The notes beneath the pieces were generated by a model that made no database searches, had not been told where the DNA came from, and saw only the letters and a list, made by a program, of their open reading frames with translations. Below are positions 48,086-57,346 of a stretch of DNA of 64,000 nt, in pieces. This stretch comes from Guyanagaster necrorhizus (Eukaryota; Basidiomycota; Agaricomycetes; Agaricales; Physalacriaceae). How positions within the stretch are numbered: position 1 is the first letter of the stretch; the number at the start of each line of letters is the position of its first letter. Location: assembly GCF_019112545.1 (NCBI RefSeq), contig NW_025064907.1, positions 482,631-546,630 of the forward strand. The letters run 5' to 3'. Both the position numbers and the translations under genes were made by a program.

Positions 48086-49945
48086 TGACATGCCCTCTCC
48101 AGGTTCAGGCATGTAAAATTGCAAAAATTGCAAATACATGGACTGCATTCCAGTCCAGTAAGCATGTAACAGAAAATAGGACTAGAGCACACAGAAACCT
48201 AGCTATCATAATGCTAAACTGAAGTAACAATAAGCAGAGTGCATGGCCTAGTAACAGACTAATACCAGAGGGGTTAGACTGCATGTGAGATCTCAGCACT
48301 TGGCCCTAAATGTGCCAATACTATCATGAGAGGACATGCTAAAAATAAAAAGAATATGATCGAAACATGATCAGCAATCCTGATCACATTGATCAATGAT
48401 GCACTGATGGAACATGCTTGAGAACAGAGATCCAGGACCCTAAGAAAGGTATCTGAATAACTGGATGCTGAACAGAGAGACGCAATAATAGCAACAAGGA
48501 GACAAGTAGAGGAATATTATGCTCAGAGATGAATAGCACATGTGCTGCTCAGAGACTCACACACATACTAACGGTGCTTTAGCATGCTTAACACAGCAAG
48601 GGACTCCACATCATACTGTGGTATGACATATACTATATTGGGAAAGTTAATTAATACATGCCAGGCTAGAAGCGGTGTGTTTCATGTGCCGAAGAGAATG
48701 TTGAGACACTAGAGAAGAGAACATAACTATTGTGGCTGACTCCAGACATGGGAGATAACCCTGGGGGTCCAGAACAGTCTACTACTGTCAGAGATGTGTC
48801 ACCGAGGCAAGAAGAAAGTGAGCAGACTGGGCTAGGCCAGCTAGCCGAGGTCAGCTAAGCAAGGAAACCTTGCGCAGTCCTGGCTCAGGAGTGAATAAGT
48901 GTGGCAACTGTGATACGCATGCAAATAGTAACTGTGGGATCTGGCATGGAGTCCCATGCTTTGAGAATACCATAGTAGGATTGTATTAGTAAGTACCATA
49001 GGAGAGTATTTAAATATAGTATTGTATGAGTAGAAAAGAAGGTTTTCGACCCCCTCAGTTGTGGTGTATTGGGCACAGAAAGCCTTGCACTCTAGCTCTG
49101 GGTTTGTGTTTGTAACTTTGGGTGAGAGAATAAACTTATTATTGAATACCCTTGAGAGAGCTGTGAGAACTAAGTGAGGCATCAAAGCTCATGAAGGACT
49201 TAAGCCCAGTTTGATAAGAGGTTTGGATTGTGCTCTAACCTGAGAATAAGAGAGCGGTGTCTGAAGGGCATCATCTTGAGTTTCTGAGGTATTTGTGATG
49301 TGTGGCACTACAGGTGGCAGAGGTTCAAACCCTTTAGCTTGATTAGTGTGCACTTTTGTGTTATTTCCACAGATTGACAGAGGTTCAAACCCTTTGGTCT
49401 GTCGGACAGGGTTTTATTGTGTTATTGTGTCTCTAGATCGCATAGGTTTGAATCCTGTGGGTCTACAATTGGTTTGGAAGCTTGTGAACAGAGATCTGTG
49501 CTCTTTGGCACTTGTGGACATGTTTGTGATTGGTTTTTGCTTAGAGCGCAAAGCTTTGAGTTGTGTATTGTGTGTGTTAGAGATTTGTGTTGATCTGAGC
49601 TGTGCTTGGGACGATTTGAGAGTTTTGAGAGAGTGTTTCAACGTATTGTTTTGAGCTGCAGTACCCCTTTGCCTTGAGGCCCAGCAACACCAGTTGCCAC
49701 CTCTAGTTTTGATAAAACAAAAAGCTTTGAGACTTAGAGAGACCTCGGACTGTTGTAAGCATGCTATTACTGTTCACACACTGTGATCTCATTGAAGAAA
49801 ACAATTACATTTGTTGAATACTACTTTATCGTATTATAATCCCCCCATGAACTAAGAGTTTTGTGTGTGTATTGGTATGAGTGTGGTCAGTGGATAATGC
49901 TCTGCTATATCTGTTTTCACCTTGCGCGTGCTCAGATCCTCTTCA
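48086..49945 (+). repeat. LTR-X: 1,860-bp solo LTR-like unit of unknown family
   Basis: Inserted in D's 5' LTR with 4-bp ACGG duplications (48082-48085, 49946-49949). It begins TGACATG and ends CTTCA, so has TG...CA ends. Inside are a TATA-like TATTTAAATA (49017-49026) and AATAAAC (49139-49145), compatible with an LTR promoter and poly(A) signal. A second copy lies at 8322-10252. No convincing protein is encoded. The strand is chosen from the TATA and AATAAA order. Alternatives are a short non-autonomous element. Confidence 0.7.
49309..49464 (+). repeat. Three diverged repeats with tRNA B-box-like cores in LTR-X
   Basis: GAGGTTCAAACCCTTT occurs near 49320 and near 49380, and AGGTTTGAATCCTGT near 49444, spaced about 60 bases and embedded in similar sequence. 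The cores resemble the pol III B box (GGTTCGANTCC). No A box or tRNA fold was found, so this is not called a tRNA gene. Confidence 0.5.
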
Positions 49946-49949
49946 ACGG

Positions 49950-50014
49950 TCTTGTGCCTTCTGACTAAGCATAGATAGGGGTAAAAAGCAAAAGAGAAGG
50001 GAAAAATCATAACA
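49950..50014 (-). repeat. Element D 5' LTR, remaining part
   Basis: Matches the last 65 bases of the D 3' LTR on the plus strand (TCTTGTGCCTTCTGAC ... AATCATAACA). Confidence 0.93.
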
Positions 50015-50315
50015 GATTTATTCAAGCTTCTAACATATCAATCATATTGTTCATTGCACAAATCTGTTTTGTGGTCACAAATTTTACAGCTTTCAGTTCT
50101 GTTTTGACTATGTACCACAGAATAGCTATGACATCATATATGGCACTCACTGTTGTTTCTTCTATTTCCATGTTTTTACCATAGCCTTTTTCTATGCTTT
50201 CAGCTACCAATTCAAGTTTTATCATGTGTCCATATTTGATTTCCTCCATGTTTGATGAGGTCATGTTATAAGACACACCCTCAAAGTCATTGGGTGGGTC
50301 TGAGCTTTCAGACAT
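50015..50315 (-). pseudogene. LINE ORF1, N-terminal fragment
   Basis: An open frame from ATG 50315 (MSESSDPPNDFEGVSY) to the edge of element D. It then continues in frame in 32094-31909 after one TGA. It encodes an acidic, helical N-terminus. The LINE 5' untranslated part probably extends to about 50610, where CpG-poor sequence ends; I see nothing else in 50316-50610. Confidence 0.72.
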
Positions 50316-50610
50316 TGATAATTTGATTGGTTTGTTTTTGGTTTTGGTTTTGAGTTTTGTGAGAGTTTACAGAAGTTATATATGCTATTCTATCCTTGTT
50401 GGCCTATGAGGTCTCTTTGAGTGGTGGTAGAGAACCATGGGAACATTCATGATGGTGGCTGTAATGGATCAAGAGGCATCCCATGATGTACTTACTATCA
50501 TCACAAGGTGCTTATTGCTGTTTTTGGTTTAGCTGGATGGATGACATGTGGTGTTCAGAGAAGTTGTAGAAGGTATGGATCTTGTGAAGGAGATCAAAAT
50601 GACAGGTACC

Positions 50611-51226
50611 ACGAGCGGCGCACCAAAGAAGGTGGAGATATCAGCGTCAGGCACAGTTGCGTGAACTGTTGACCTTTGTGTTTAATCTATTGCTCTGTTT
50701 TGCGTTGCTATTTGTTATCCTTCTGTTATTCCATATCTATGTTACTTAATGCTATACTGCTGCTCTGTGATCCTGTGATTACTATTTCTCACTGTTCGTG
50801 AGTGCGTGTGTGTTCTTCATGATTAATCGAGCGAGCCGCCGCTGATATCTCGTTAGAATTATTTATAGGTATATGATTAATGGCACTCAGAAGACACCAC
50901 GGTACATGTCCAACAGGCTACAACTGCGAATTCAATAAAAATAACTGGAAACTCTCCGTGAGGTCACGTCAAGGAAGCAGGTAATTGCGGCGCCGTCGCC
51001 ACGGGTCTGTGCGTTTTCAAGCCGCCCGAGGCCCCCGAATATAGCGCGAGATAGACAAACCCTAGACATAGCCCAAAGATCTCTACAACATCACATCTCT
51101 AGTACGGCATCCCATCGCCCTTCCATACCAAACTCGAACCTCTCTTTATGGTCCTATAATGCTGACACGATACTCCCTCACTTCCCTTCCCCTCTTGCTA
51201 CCAATCGAACCTCAACACGTGTCAAA
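50611..51226. other. Intergenic, host-like
   Basis: CpG dinucleotides return here after 50 kb of CpG-poor repeats. I see no gene or RNA. The stretch lies downstream of the F-box-like gene and probably includes its 3' untranslated region. Confidence 0.6.
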
Positions 51227-52087
51227 TCAGAACTCCGCTTGAGCAATCTTGTCGTTTAGCGACTCATGGTAGCCATCGTCATCTGAGGACGAAGGCGTAT
51301 GATCTCGCCTTATGTACCCGAGGTCTGTCTCGACAAGGACTTTCTGTATCGTGCGCGGAAGAAGAAATTTGGTGACCGTGACCGATATCGTGGTCGAGGT
51401 CGGTAAGAATTGGGGGACGCCAAGGGCTTGCTCGACCTGTGTGAGAGATAGGCCGCGCTCAAGGACATATAAGTGTGTGAGGAATGGGCATGCTTTTCCA
51501 ATGTTTCTAGCTAACATTTCCCCGCCCGAAAGCACGGACAAGTGTAATCGCCGGAGGGAAGGGAACGCTCGTCGCTCAATGAAGGTGTTGAAGTGGTCGT
51601 AGAGAGTCAATTCTGTGAGGTACGGGAAGAAAAGACCGTGCGGAAGTATAGGTTTGCCGAGGAATAGGCGATGAGTTGTTAACGTGACCAGTGTCCATTG
51701 CACGAGTTGCAGAATTCTTGTCATGGAGTCGTATATTTGGGTCGGGAAGATCCCGGTATCTGGACCCGGATACGCGGACGCGATGAAAAGGTGAGACACT
51801 GTTCTTTCAGGCATCGGAAAGCTTTCCAAATATTCTCTCAACCCGATAATCTGCCTTGCACTGGTTACACAAAGCGAGTTCAATCGGAGGAACTTGACAA
51901 GGCGACGCGCCCGCTTGCTGACAAGAGAGATAGAACGCCCTGTTTGGCCCCCATCAGTGCAGGCATAGTAGAATACGCGGATCCAAATTTCGCGAGGGAA
52001 AGTATCCATGTCGTGGTCAAGCGCCAAAGTCGATGGGACCAGGGTAACAGCCCCCCCTAACAGAGACAAAGTTCGATGCGTCATCAT
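51227..52087 (-). CDS. F-box-like protein
   Basis: Uninterrupted 286-codon ORF. Residues about 28-70 (DTFPREIWIRVFYYACTD ... SLVSKRARRLV) look like a degenerate F-box, the segment that recruits substrates to SCF ubiquitin ligases through Skp1. The rest has leucine-rich, repeat-like patches (FPYLTELTLYDHF, FPSLRRLHLS, CPFLTHLYVLE) as in the many F-box proteins of Agaricomycetes. The first Met gives an odd hydrophobic leader; Met27 (52009) just before the F-box may be the true start. No intron is needed. Substrate unknown. It is the first intact gene next to the retroelement block. Confidence 0.72.
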   Translation of the reverse strand: MMTHRTLSLLGGAVTLVPSTLALDHDMDTFPREIWIRVFYYACTDGGQTGRSISLVSKRARRLVKFLRLNSLCVTSARQIIGLREYLESFPMPERTVSHLFIASAYPGPDTGIFPTQIYDSMTRILQLVQWTLVTLTTHRLFLGKPILPHGLFFPYLTELTLYDHFNTFIERRAFPSLRRLHLSVLSGGEMLARNIGKACPFLTHLYVLERGLSLTQVEQALGVPQFLPTSTTISVTVTKFLLPRTIQKVLVETDLGYIRRDHTPSSSDDDGYHESLNDKIAQAEF

Positions 52088-55000
52088 TTGTGATCGTTCG
52101 AACTTTCCATTTACGTATTCCCTTGCCGCCGGCCAATAACATTTTTTGCAGACTCTTATTCTTTTGCTGTGAAGAAGTTAAATACTAGCTCATCAACTTG
52201 TGCAGCGGGGCAACTACCAGTCTGCTTTGGTAGATGATTTCCTCTATTACTGATACGATTTGCGTGAGTGCGTGAACAGAAGTGGGGAATAGGATCGTCT
52301 GATAGATTGATTTATGCTGAAGCAGATGTCGTCGGGACCGTCATGAAACTACTAACAGGATAATTCGGATGATATCCACGTTTCGGATACGAATCTTGTT
52401 CGCGTATGGCTTTCAAGATATGCGCAGCTGCCAAGAACCAGGTTGTTTCATTATTGTATCCGGAAACATCTAGAATACGTGGACTACTGTCAACGTTTTT
52501 CTTACGGATGCACAAAGGAGAAATATCGATTATCTAGCTGGGGATCTTCTTTGTAGGTTCTGTTTTCTCTTATGAAACTAATCTAGGCAGTAGTGGTCCT
52601 ATTCCATTCGCATGCGCTGCTATTCGAATCGAGGACCACGGCGCTATTTTTTTGACATGCAGCCATTGCTGTGTTTTTTTTTTAAAGGAACATCCGTTGG
52701 TTTCGTACTGGCGGTTGCTACGGCCTAATGTGTGTGTGCATGGCCCTTTATGCGGCAATGATATTCTACTTATGAATGCCCAGATGGAAATTCAGAACCA
52801 CATTACGGGACCTTGGACAGCACAAGGTGTACTGCCGTACAGTGTTTCATCTGCACCGCGGCTAGATCGTAGGCGAATCGACTGGGGCTTGTCTGTGGCG
52901 TGCCGTGGATAACACGCCTTTGACGCGTGGAGGAGAACCAAACTATATCTGATTAATCTTATCTGATAAGAGGGGGGAATCATGGGGCCATTTGTGCGAT
53001 ATCTCCGCTATATTGCTTTACTACCACGGTTTCTTCTCATACTAAGTCCTTGACACAAGCACGCGTGTTACTTGTCATCACATGTACACGGGCATATCGA
53101 ATCCAGAAGCGAAATACTAGAGACAGCTTGTTTGTTAGTCAGACTCAGAATACTCCACCTTCTTCTACAAACCCACGATCTTTTCGGATAGGATGAAAGT
53201 ATGGGCTCACAACGCGTACGATCACACCAGGTTTTTCAAGCATATAGTTGCGCCCTCGTAGTACCGGAACATGTACTGTCAGCGGAATAGGTGGACAGCA
53301 TACCTCCATCGGTCCGGCGCTCTCCATTGTTGACGTGCCTGTATTGATTAGTCGTAGGCTGTGTGGGACTAACGAAAAGTAGTCGTTTTAGATGACCAGA
53401 GTTCAATAAAATCCACCAAGTCAGAGCATTGCTTTCCCATGAAGTCTTCATAGCCGGCAGTGTAGCCTCGCCGGATTCTGAATAAGGGACCGGGACTAGA
53501 TCTCGACTAGAAGACGTATTCGCGGGTCTAGTACATTCTTGATAGCGTATCGGAACTAATGCTCGCACTTTCAATCCACCGGTGGGGTTCTCTCTCCAGA
53601 GGGTGGGCATCCGTTCCGTTTACACGACAGATGCACACTACCATATATGATACTTTTGTCCCTGCCCTGTATCCAAAGTTACCGCTCAAAGCCACAGTCT
53701 CACCAGGGGCGCTCACCATGACTTCAGGTATAAATCCCATCCACAAACGCCAGCTTAGTCATTTCCAGACATTCCGCGATGACGATGAACTTCACTGCTG
53801 GCAGTGGCACCGCATCGACATCGCCGTAGTTGGAGCTCAGAGGTCCAGAATTTTTCGTGCGTTCTTGTTCGGAGCAGAGCGGCGGTGGCAGAAAGAGAGT
53901 CAGAGTAGGAATCGAAGTAGAACGATCAAAAAAGACCCACGGCGAGCCGGAGGTGGTGCGATACCCTTGCCTAACCAACAGTTTCAGACTAACTTTCATT
54001 TAGATGGAGCAGAGCAATGTTGACCGACGTCTAAGGACATTGGCCCTTATTCGCCTCCCATTCAGAGGCTTCGCTCCTACCAGCATGGGCGTAAGATCTC
54101 TATCGTGATTCGCGTGGACGGTTTCATCTAGCCCTCCTCGATAGGTAGGTGCTCCTCGTGTAAATAAAGTCAACGAATGTGGTATACAGTATACGGTTTC
54201 ATTCAGAGAAAGAAGCAACCGTACTGCTCGAGGAAAACTCAAGTCGGGGTGTCTCCCACCGCTCTCAGAGGGAATGTCGACGTCCTGAAAAGCCCTCTTC
54301 ATATATGGAGTACCGGGCATCAGTGATCAGAGCTGGAGAAGACGTCAGTCACGGTAAATTTAGGCCCGGACTCATGACGGATATCTAACCGCAGTATCAA
54401 TGAAGGACAGGTGGCGTACTTGATGTGCTGTAGTGAGCACCCGTTGAGCAGTTGCATTTTCTTATAGACATCAGTAGCATGATGAGTTGTTACAAAATCG
54501 ATATCGCTTCATGGATCGAAGGCCTAGATTCGTGTGGGGTTATGTAAAATACTCAAGACCACTCAGGCTGGTCCAATTTAAGAGGCGCTTTTTCATTCTC
54601 GCTGCAAAGAGCCCGAACAGGGGGTCGATTATGCCTTTCTCTTGTACAACGGCAACTTTGCATGTCGGCAGAGGATCGAGTGTGGGACCGAGGAGATCAT
54701 ACGGCATAATGGATAGCTGAGCGGGTGCCTATCAACTCGTGCTCCGAACGACTACTCACCACCAGCCATATAAGGACGATGCCGTGTTATGGGCAGCACG
54801 AAGTATGAGACGGGCGTGTCTACGTACAAGAATAAGACTGCAATCCGACCACTTGGAGAGACACTGGCAGAGCAGTACATGGATCTCTCGTCGGAAACAT
54901 CTCGTGTAGTGTCATGGTCAACTCATAGCTCAAGCTCTGTGGACTACTCAAGTGTAGTAGTTTCGTCCCAGAGTGTGGATTTGGCAGCTTGTAATAGATG

Positions 55001-55151
55001 ATGTTTGTCCTTGGATGGACGGATGGTGTTTTCGTCAGTCGCCCTCCGCGATCAATCCAAAGGGGAAGTCATCAGCGCTGAACGCGTAAAATTTTCGCTC
55101 GCTACGTAGTAATGTATCAGTATACGTAATAAGGCGGCGGCGCGCCCACCA
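52088..55151. other. Unresolved 3-kb host-like region, no gene assigned
   Basis: CpG content is normal. Open frames of 60-154 codons lie on both strands, for example 53559-54023 (+) and 54320-54000, 53999-53724, 53610-53236 and 52515-52312 (-). None resembles a family I know. On the minus strand, short introns could link several of these, for example a GTGAGC...TACAG segment near 53722-53674. An uncharacterised spliced gene on the minus strand is possible, but I cannot build a convincing model. Confidence 0.5.
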
Positions 55152-56003
55152 TCAATTATCTTCCAAATATCCCCAGAAGTCCGACAGGCCTCTCTGAACA
55201 TCCTTCCAGTACGTGAGGTAGTCTTTGGGATAGTGAAAATACGGAAGTATTTTCAGCCTCTTGTCATATATCTCCTCGTTAATATGCTTGGTGAACTCCC
55301 CGTCATCTGAAATCACCACCAAACAAAGCAGTGATTCACAGTTCGCCAGCAGTTCCTTGAGCAGGAATAGATGGTGGCTCTCCGCTAAGTTCCCAATTGA
55401 GATATGCGTGAGTTTTGGGAGTGTATACAGAGCCGACCAATCAGTATCCACCAGCGGGTTTGAGGGTTCGGTAATATCCAAGTGGGTCAACGCTCGGAAA
55501 GCCGTATGGAAAAAGGCCGGCTTGTGTGTTTCACACGATTGCATAAGGGTAGCGATACTCACGGACAGTCGCTCTATGGGTTGTCGAGGAAGGGAGAGTA
55601 GCTCTGGACTGGGGGTAGCCATCCAGCAAGCAAGGTTGGTTGCACCGGTGCATACGGAGAGAACCTTCTGGGCGTCTGGATAGCTCACGAAGGGGAGGTA
55701 CAGATTTTTGACGTGGCCGGCGAAAAAGCTGGCAGGTCGAGAGTCGACTGTCCGCAAGAAGAGGTTCGTCCGCGACTTTGGGAAGGCAAGGACGACCGTT
55801 TGGTATATAAGAATTTCCATCCTGCGACGAACCGTCAGTAAATTTCCGCACGATGAGAGAATGACGCACCATATTTGGACCCGCTTTGAGACAGTAGTTA
55901 GCTGGTAGGCACTACCGGGATACAGTGTCGCCGTAAGCTCGAAAATTTCTCTTTCGAGTTCGGTAGGCAGTTCGGGAATCTTCGATGAACCTTCGTCGTT
56001 CAT
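55152..56003 (-). CDS. F-box-like protein, one intron
   Basis: Starts MNDEGSSKIPELPTELEREI. Residues about 10-45 (IPELPTELEREIFELTATLY ... LTTVSKRVQIW) match the short F-box-like head common in Agaricomycete multicopy families. An intron with GTGCGT donor, CTGAC branch site and GTCGCAG acceptor (55869-55822, 48 bp) splits it. Removing the intron joins VQIW to MEILIYQTVV, which restores the usual pattern. The intron is a multiple of three and stop-free, so the unspliced frame is also open (283 codons; 267 when spliced). Exons are 56003-55870 and 55821-55152. The C-terminal part is leucine-rich (ALTHLDITEP, LPKLTHISIGNL). Probable ubiquitin-ligase adaptor, target unknown. Confidence 0.75.
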   Translation of the reverse strand: MNDEGSSKIPELPTELEREIFELTATLYPGSAYQLTTVSKRVQIWCVILSSCGNLLTVRRRMEILIYQTVVLAFPKSRTNLFLRTVDSRPASFFAGHVKNLYLPFVSYPDAQKVLSVCTGATNLACWMATPSPELLSLPRQPIERLSVSIATLMQSCETHKPAFFHTAFRALTHLDITEPSNPLVDTDWSALYTLPKLTHISIGNLAESHHLFLLKELLANCESLLCLVVISDDGEFTKHINEEIYDKRLKILPYFHYPKDYLTYWKDVQRGLSDFWGYLEDN

Positions 56004-57068
56004 AGCGTGAAGGTGTGGGGGAAAACAGGGTTAGTGTAGCGCCCGTCATCGACTACATAATAAATAGCCCAACGAAGTGGGTAGTGTTTCAGGGGCCGAT
56101 TAGTACGGTATAGGGTCGAGAATGTAAAGACCGACAAGCCCCATGAAGAAAGAGTCATTTTGGGACATGGCCATTGCTCTAGAATAGGCGTAGCGTTGGA
56201 TGGCAGTGGACTCGGTTTGAAGGTCGACCAGGATAGGAGCAAATTGCAACAATCCAAAAAATTTTGGAATTTATGTCACATGATACTGACGTAATCTACG
56301 CGCGCGACGCATCTCTGAATTCTTGACCTTACCCTTATGTAACCAATTAGTCCTCCGATCATTAGCAAGTTTTAAGATCTATACGCTTTGGCAGGATATT
56401 AGACTTATTTCAACCGTTGTTCTATGCACTTATTGCTATGGTGATTGCCACTGGCCTTGAAATTCTACTAATATTGAACACTTAACAGGGCGCCGAATCT
56501 GCTTCAAGTACTTTCTTTCTGTCTCTCCCATCAAGACTGTGCATCACAGATTTCACAGTGGCCATTTAATATCTAGCGAGACAGTTGAAGATACACACAT
56601 ATAGCCACACTGGCACCTCTATTTCCGAAAGCAGTCCTTGTCCCCTAAACGCGAGGTGGGAATGTTTCTTCTGAGGCAGATCAACCATTGAACCACCAGA
56701 CAGCATATTCTGTATTTACAGAGGAAACTCGCCGTTACCGAAAAGACAGTGATATTACTACTCCGCTCTCTGCTTTGCATCGATGTATCAGACATGACGT
56801 GGGGAGAGTGTCAAAAGGAGACTTCCGGGATACTCTTTTGAAGGACTCCTCTCTATCTTTCACGTCAAATGGTCCGGCATGTGGAATCAGGAAGATTCGC
56901 AAGAGAAAGGTTCACTCTTTGCCTCTCATTCTTCTTTTGGATCTCTGTGCTTTCGAGATACTATTCAAGGAGCATACTTTTTGAGAGATTTGCTGTAACT
57001 GAATCTTCTTAAATTCTAGAACACAGATAAAGGATCCAAAATGCCACATGAAGCCGTGAAACTTCCTA
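56004..57068. other. Intergenic between F-box-like gene and copia element
   Basis: Promoter side of the minus-strand F-box-like gene. One 98-codon plus-strand frame (56688-56984) has no recognisable features and may be chance. Nothing else is seen. Confidence 0.55.
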
Positions 57069-57073
57069 GAAGT

Positions 57074-57314
57074 TATTGACAGAAGAATATATGTGAGTAT
57101 CTATGAACGAGTGTAAGTATCATAGTCATAAGCACAGTAGGGATATACATACCTCAGTCGGGCATAACGTGAGTGAAGTGACTGAGGCATACAGATAGGA
57201 ACAGCTGGACTATATAGGTGATCGGGAAATGACAGGAGGTGTAAGTATATATAAGGCAAATAGAGCGAGTGATCAAAAGTAAGATAAGATAAAACATACA
57301 GATATCTTCCAACA
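57074..57314 (-). repeat. Copia 3' LTR, 241 bp
   Basis: Matches the 61852-62040 LTR but holds about 52 extra bases after TGTGAGTATC (roughly 57096-57148), a segment with its own TAAGTATC and ATAC patches. Confidence 0.92.
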
Positions 57315-57346
57315 CTCCCCCATATCCGTTCAATCTACTGGGATAA

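Larger units (their letters stand above)
32095..50014 (-). mobile_element. Element D: minus-strand Ty3/gypsy chromovirus carrying F and LTR-X
   Basis: LTRs of 441 bp: 32095-32535 (3') and 47710-48085 plus 49950-50014 (5', split by LTR-X; the parts sum to exactly 441). Flanks are GATTC (32090-32094) and GATTT (50015-50019), a target duplication with one transition. Element F interrupts the internal part at 36284-44229. Same family as A and B but with a shorter LTR. Confidence 0.92.

Noticed and set aside
49309..49464. tRNA genes at the B-box-like motifs
   Set aside because: No A box, no acceptor or anticodon stem could be drawn around any of the three.
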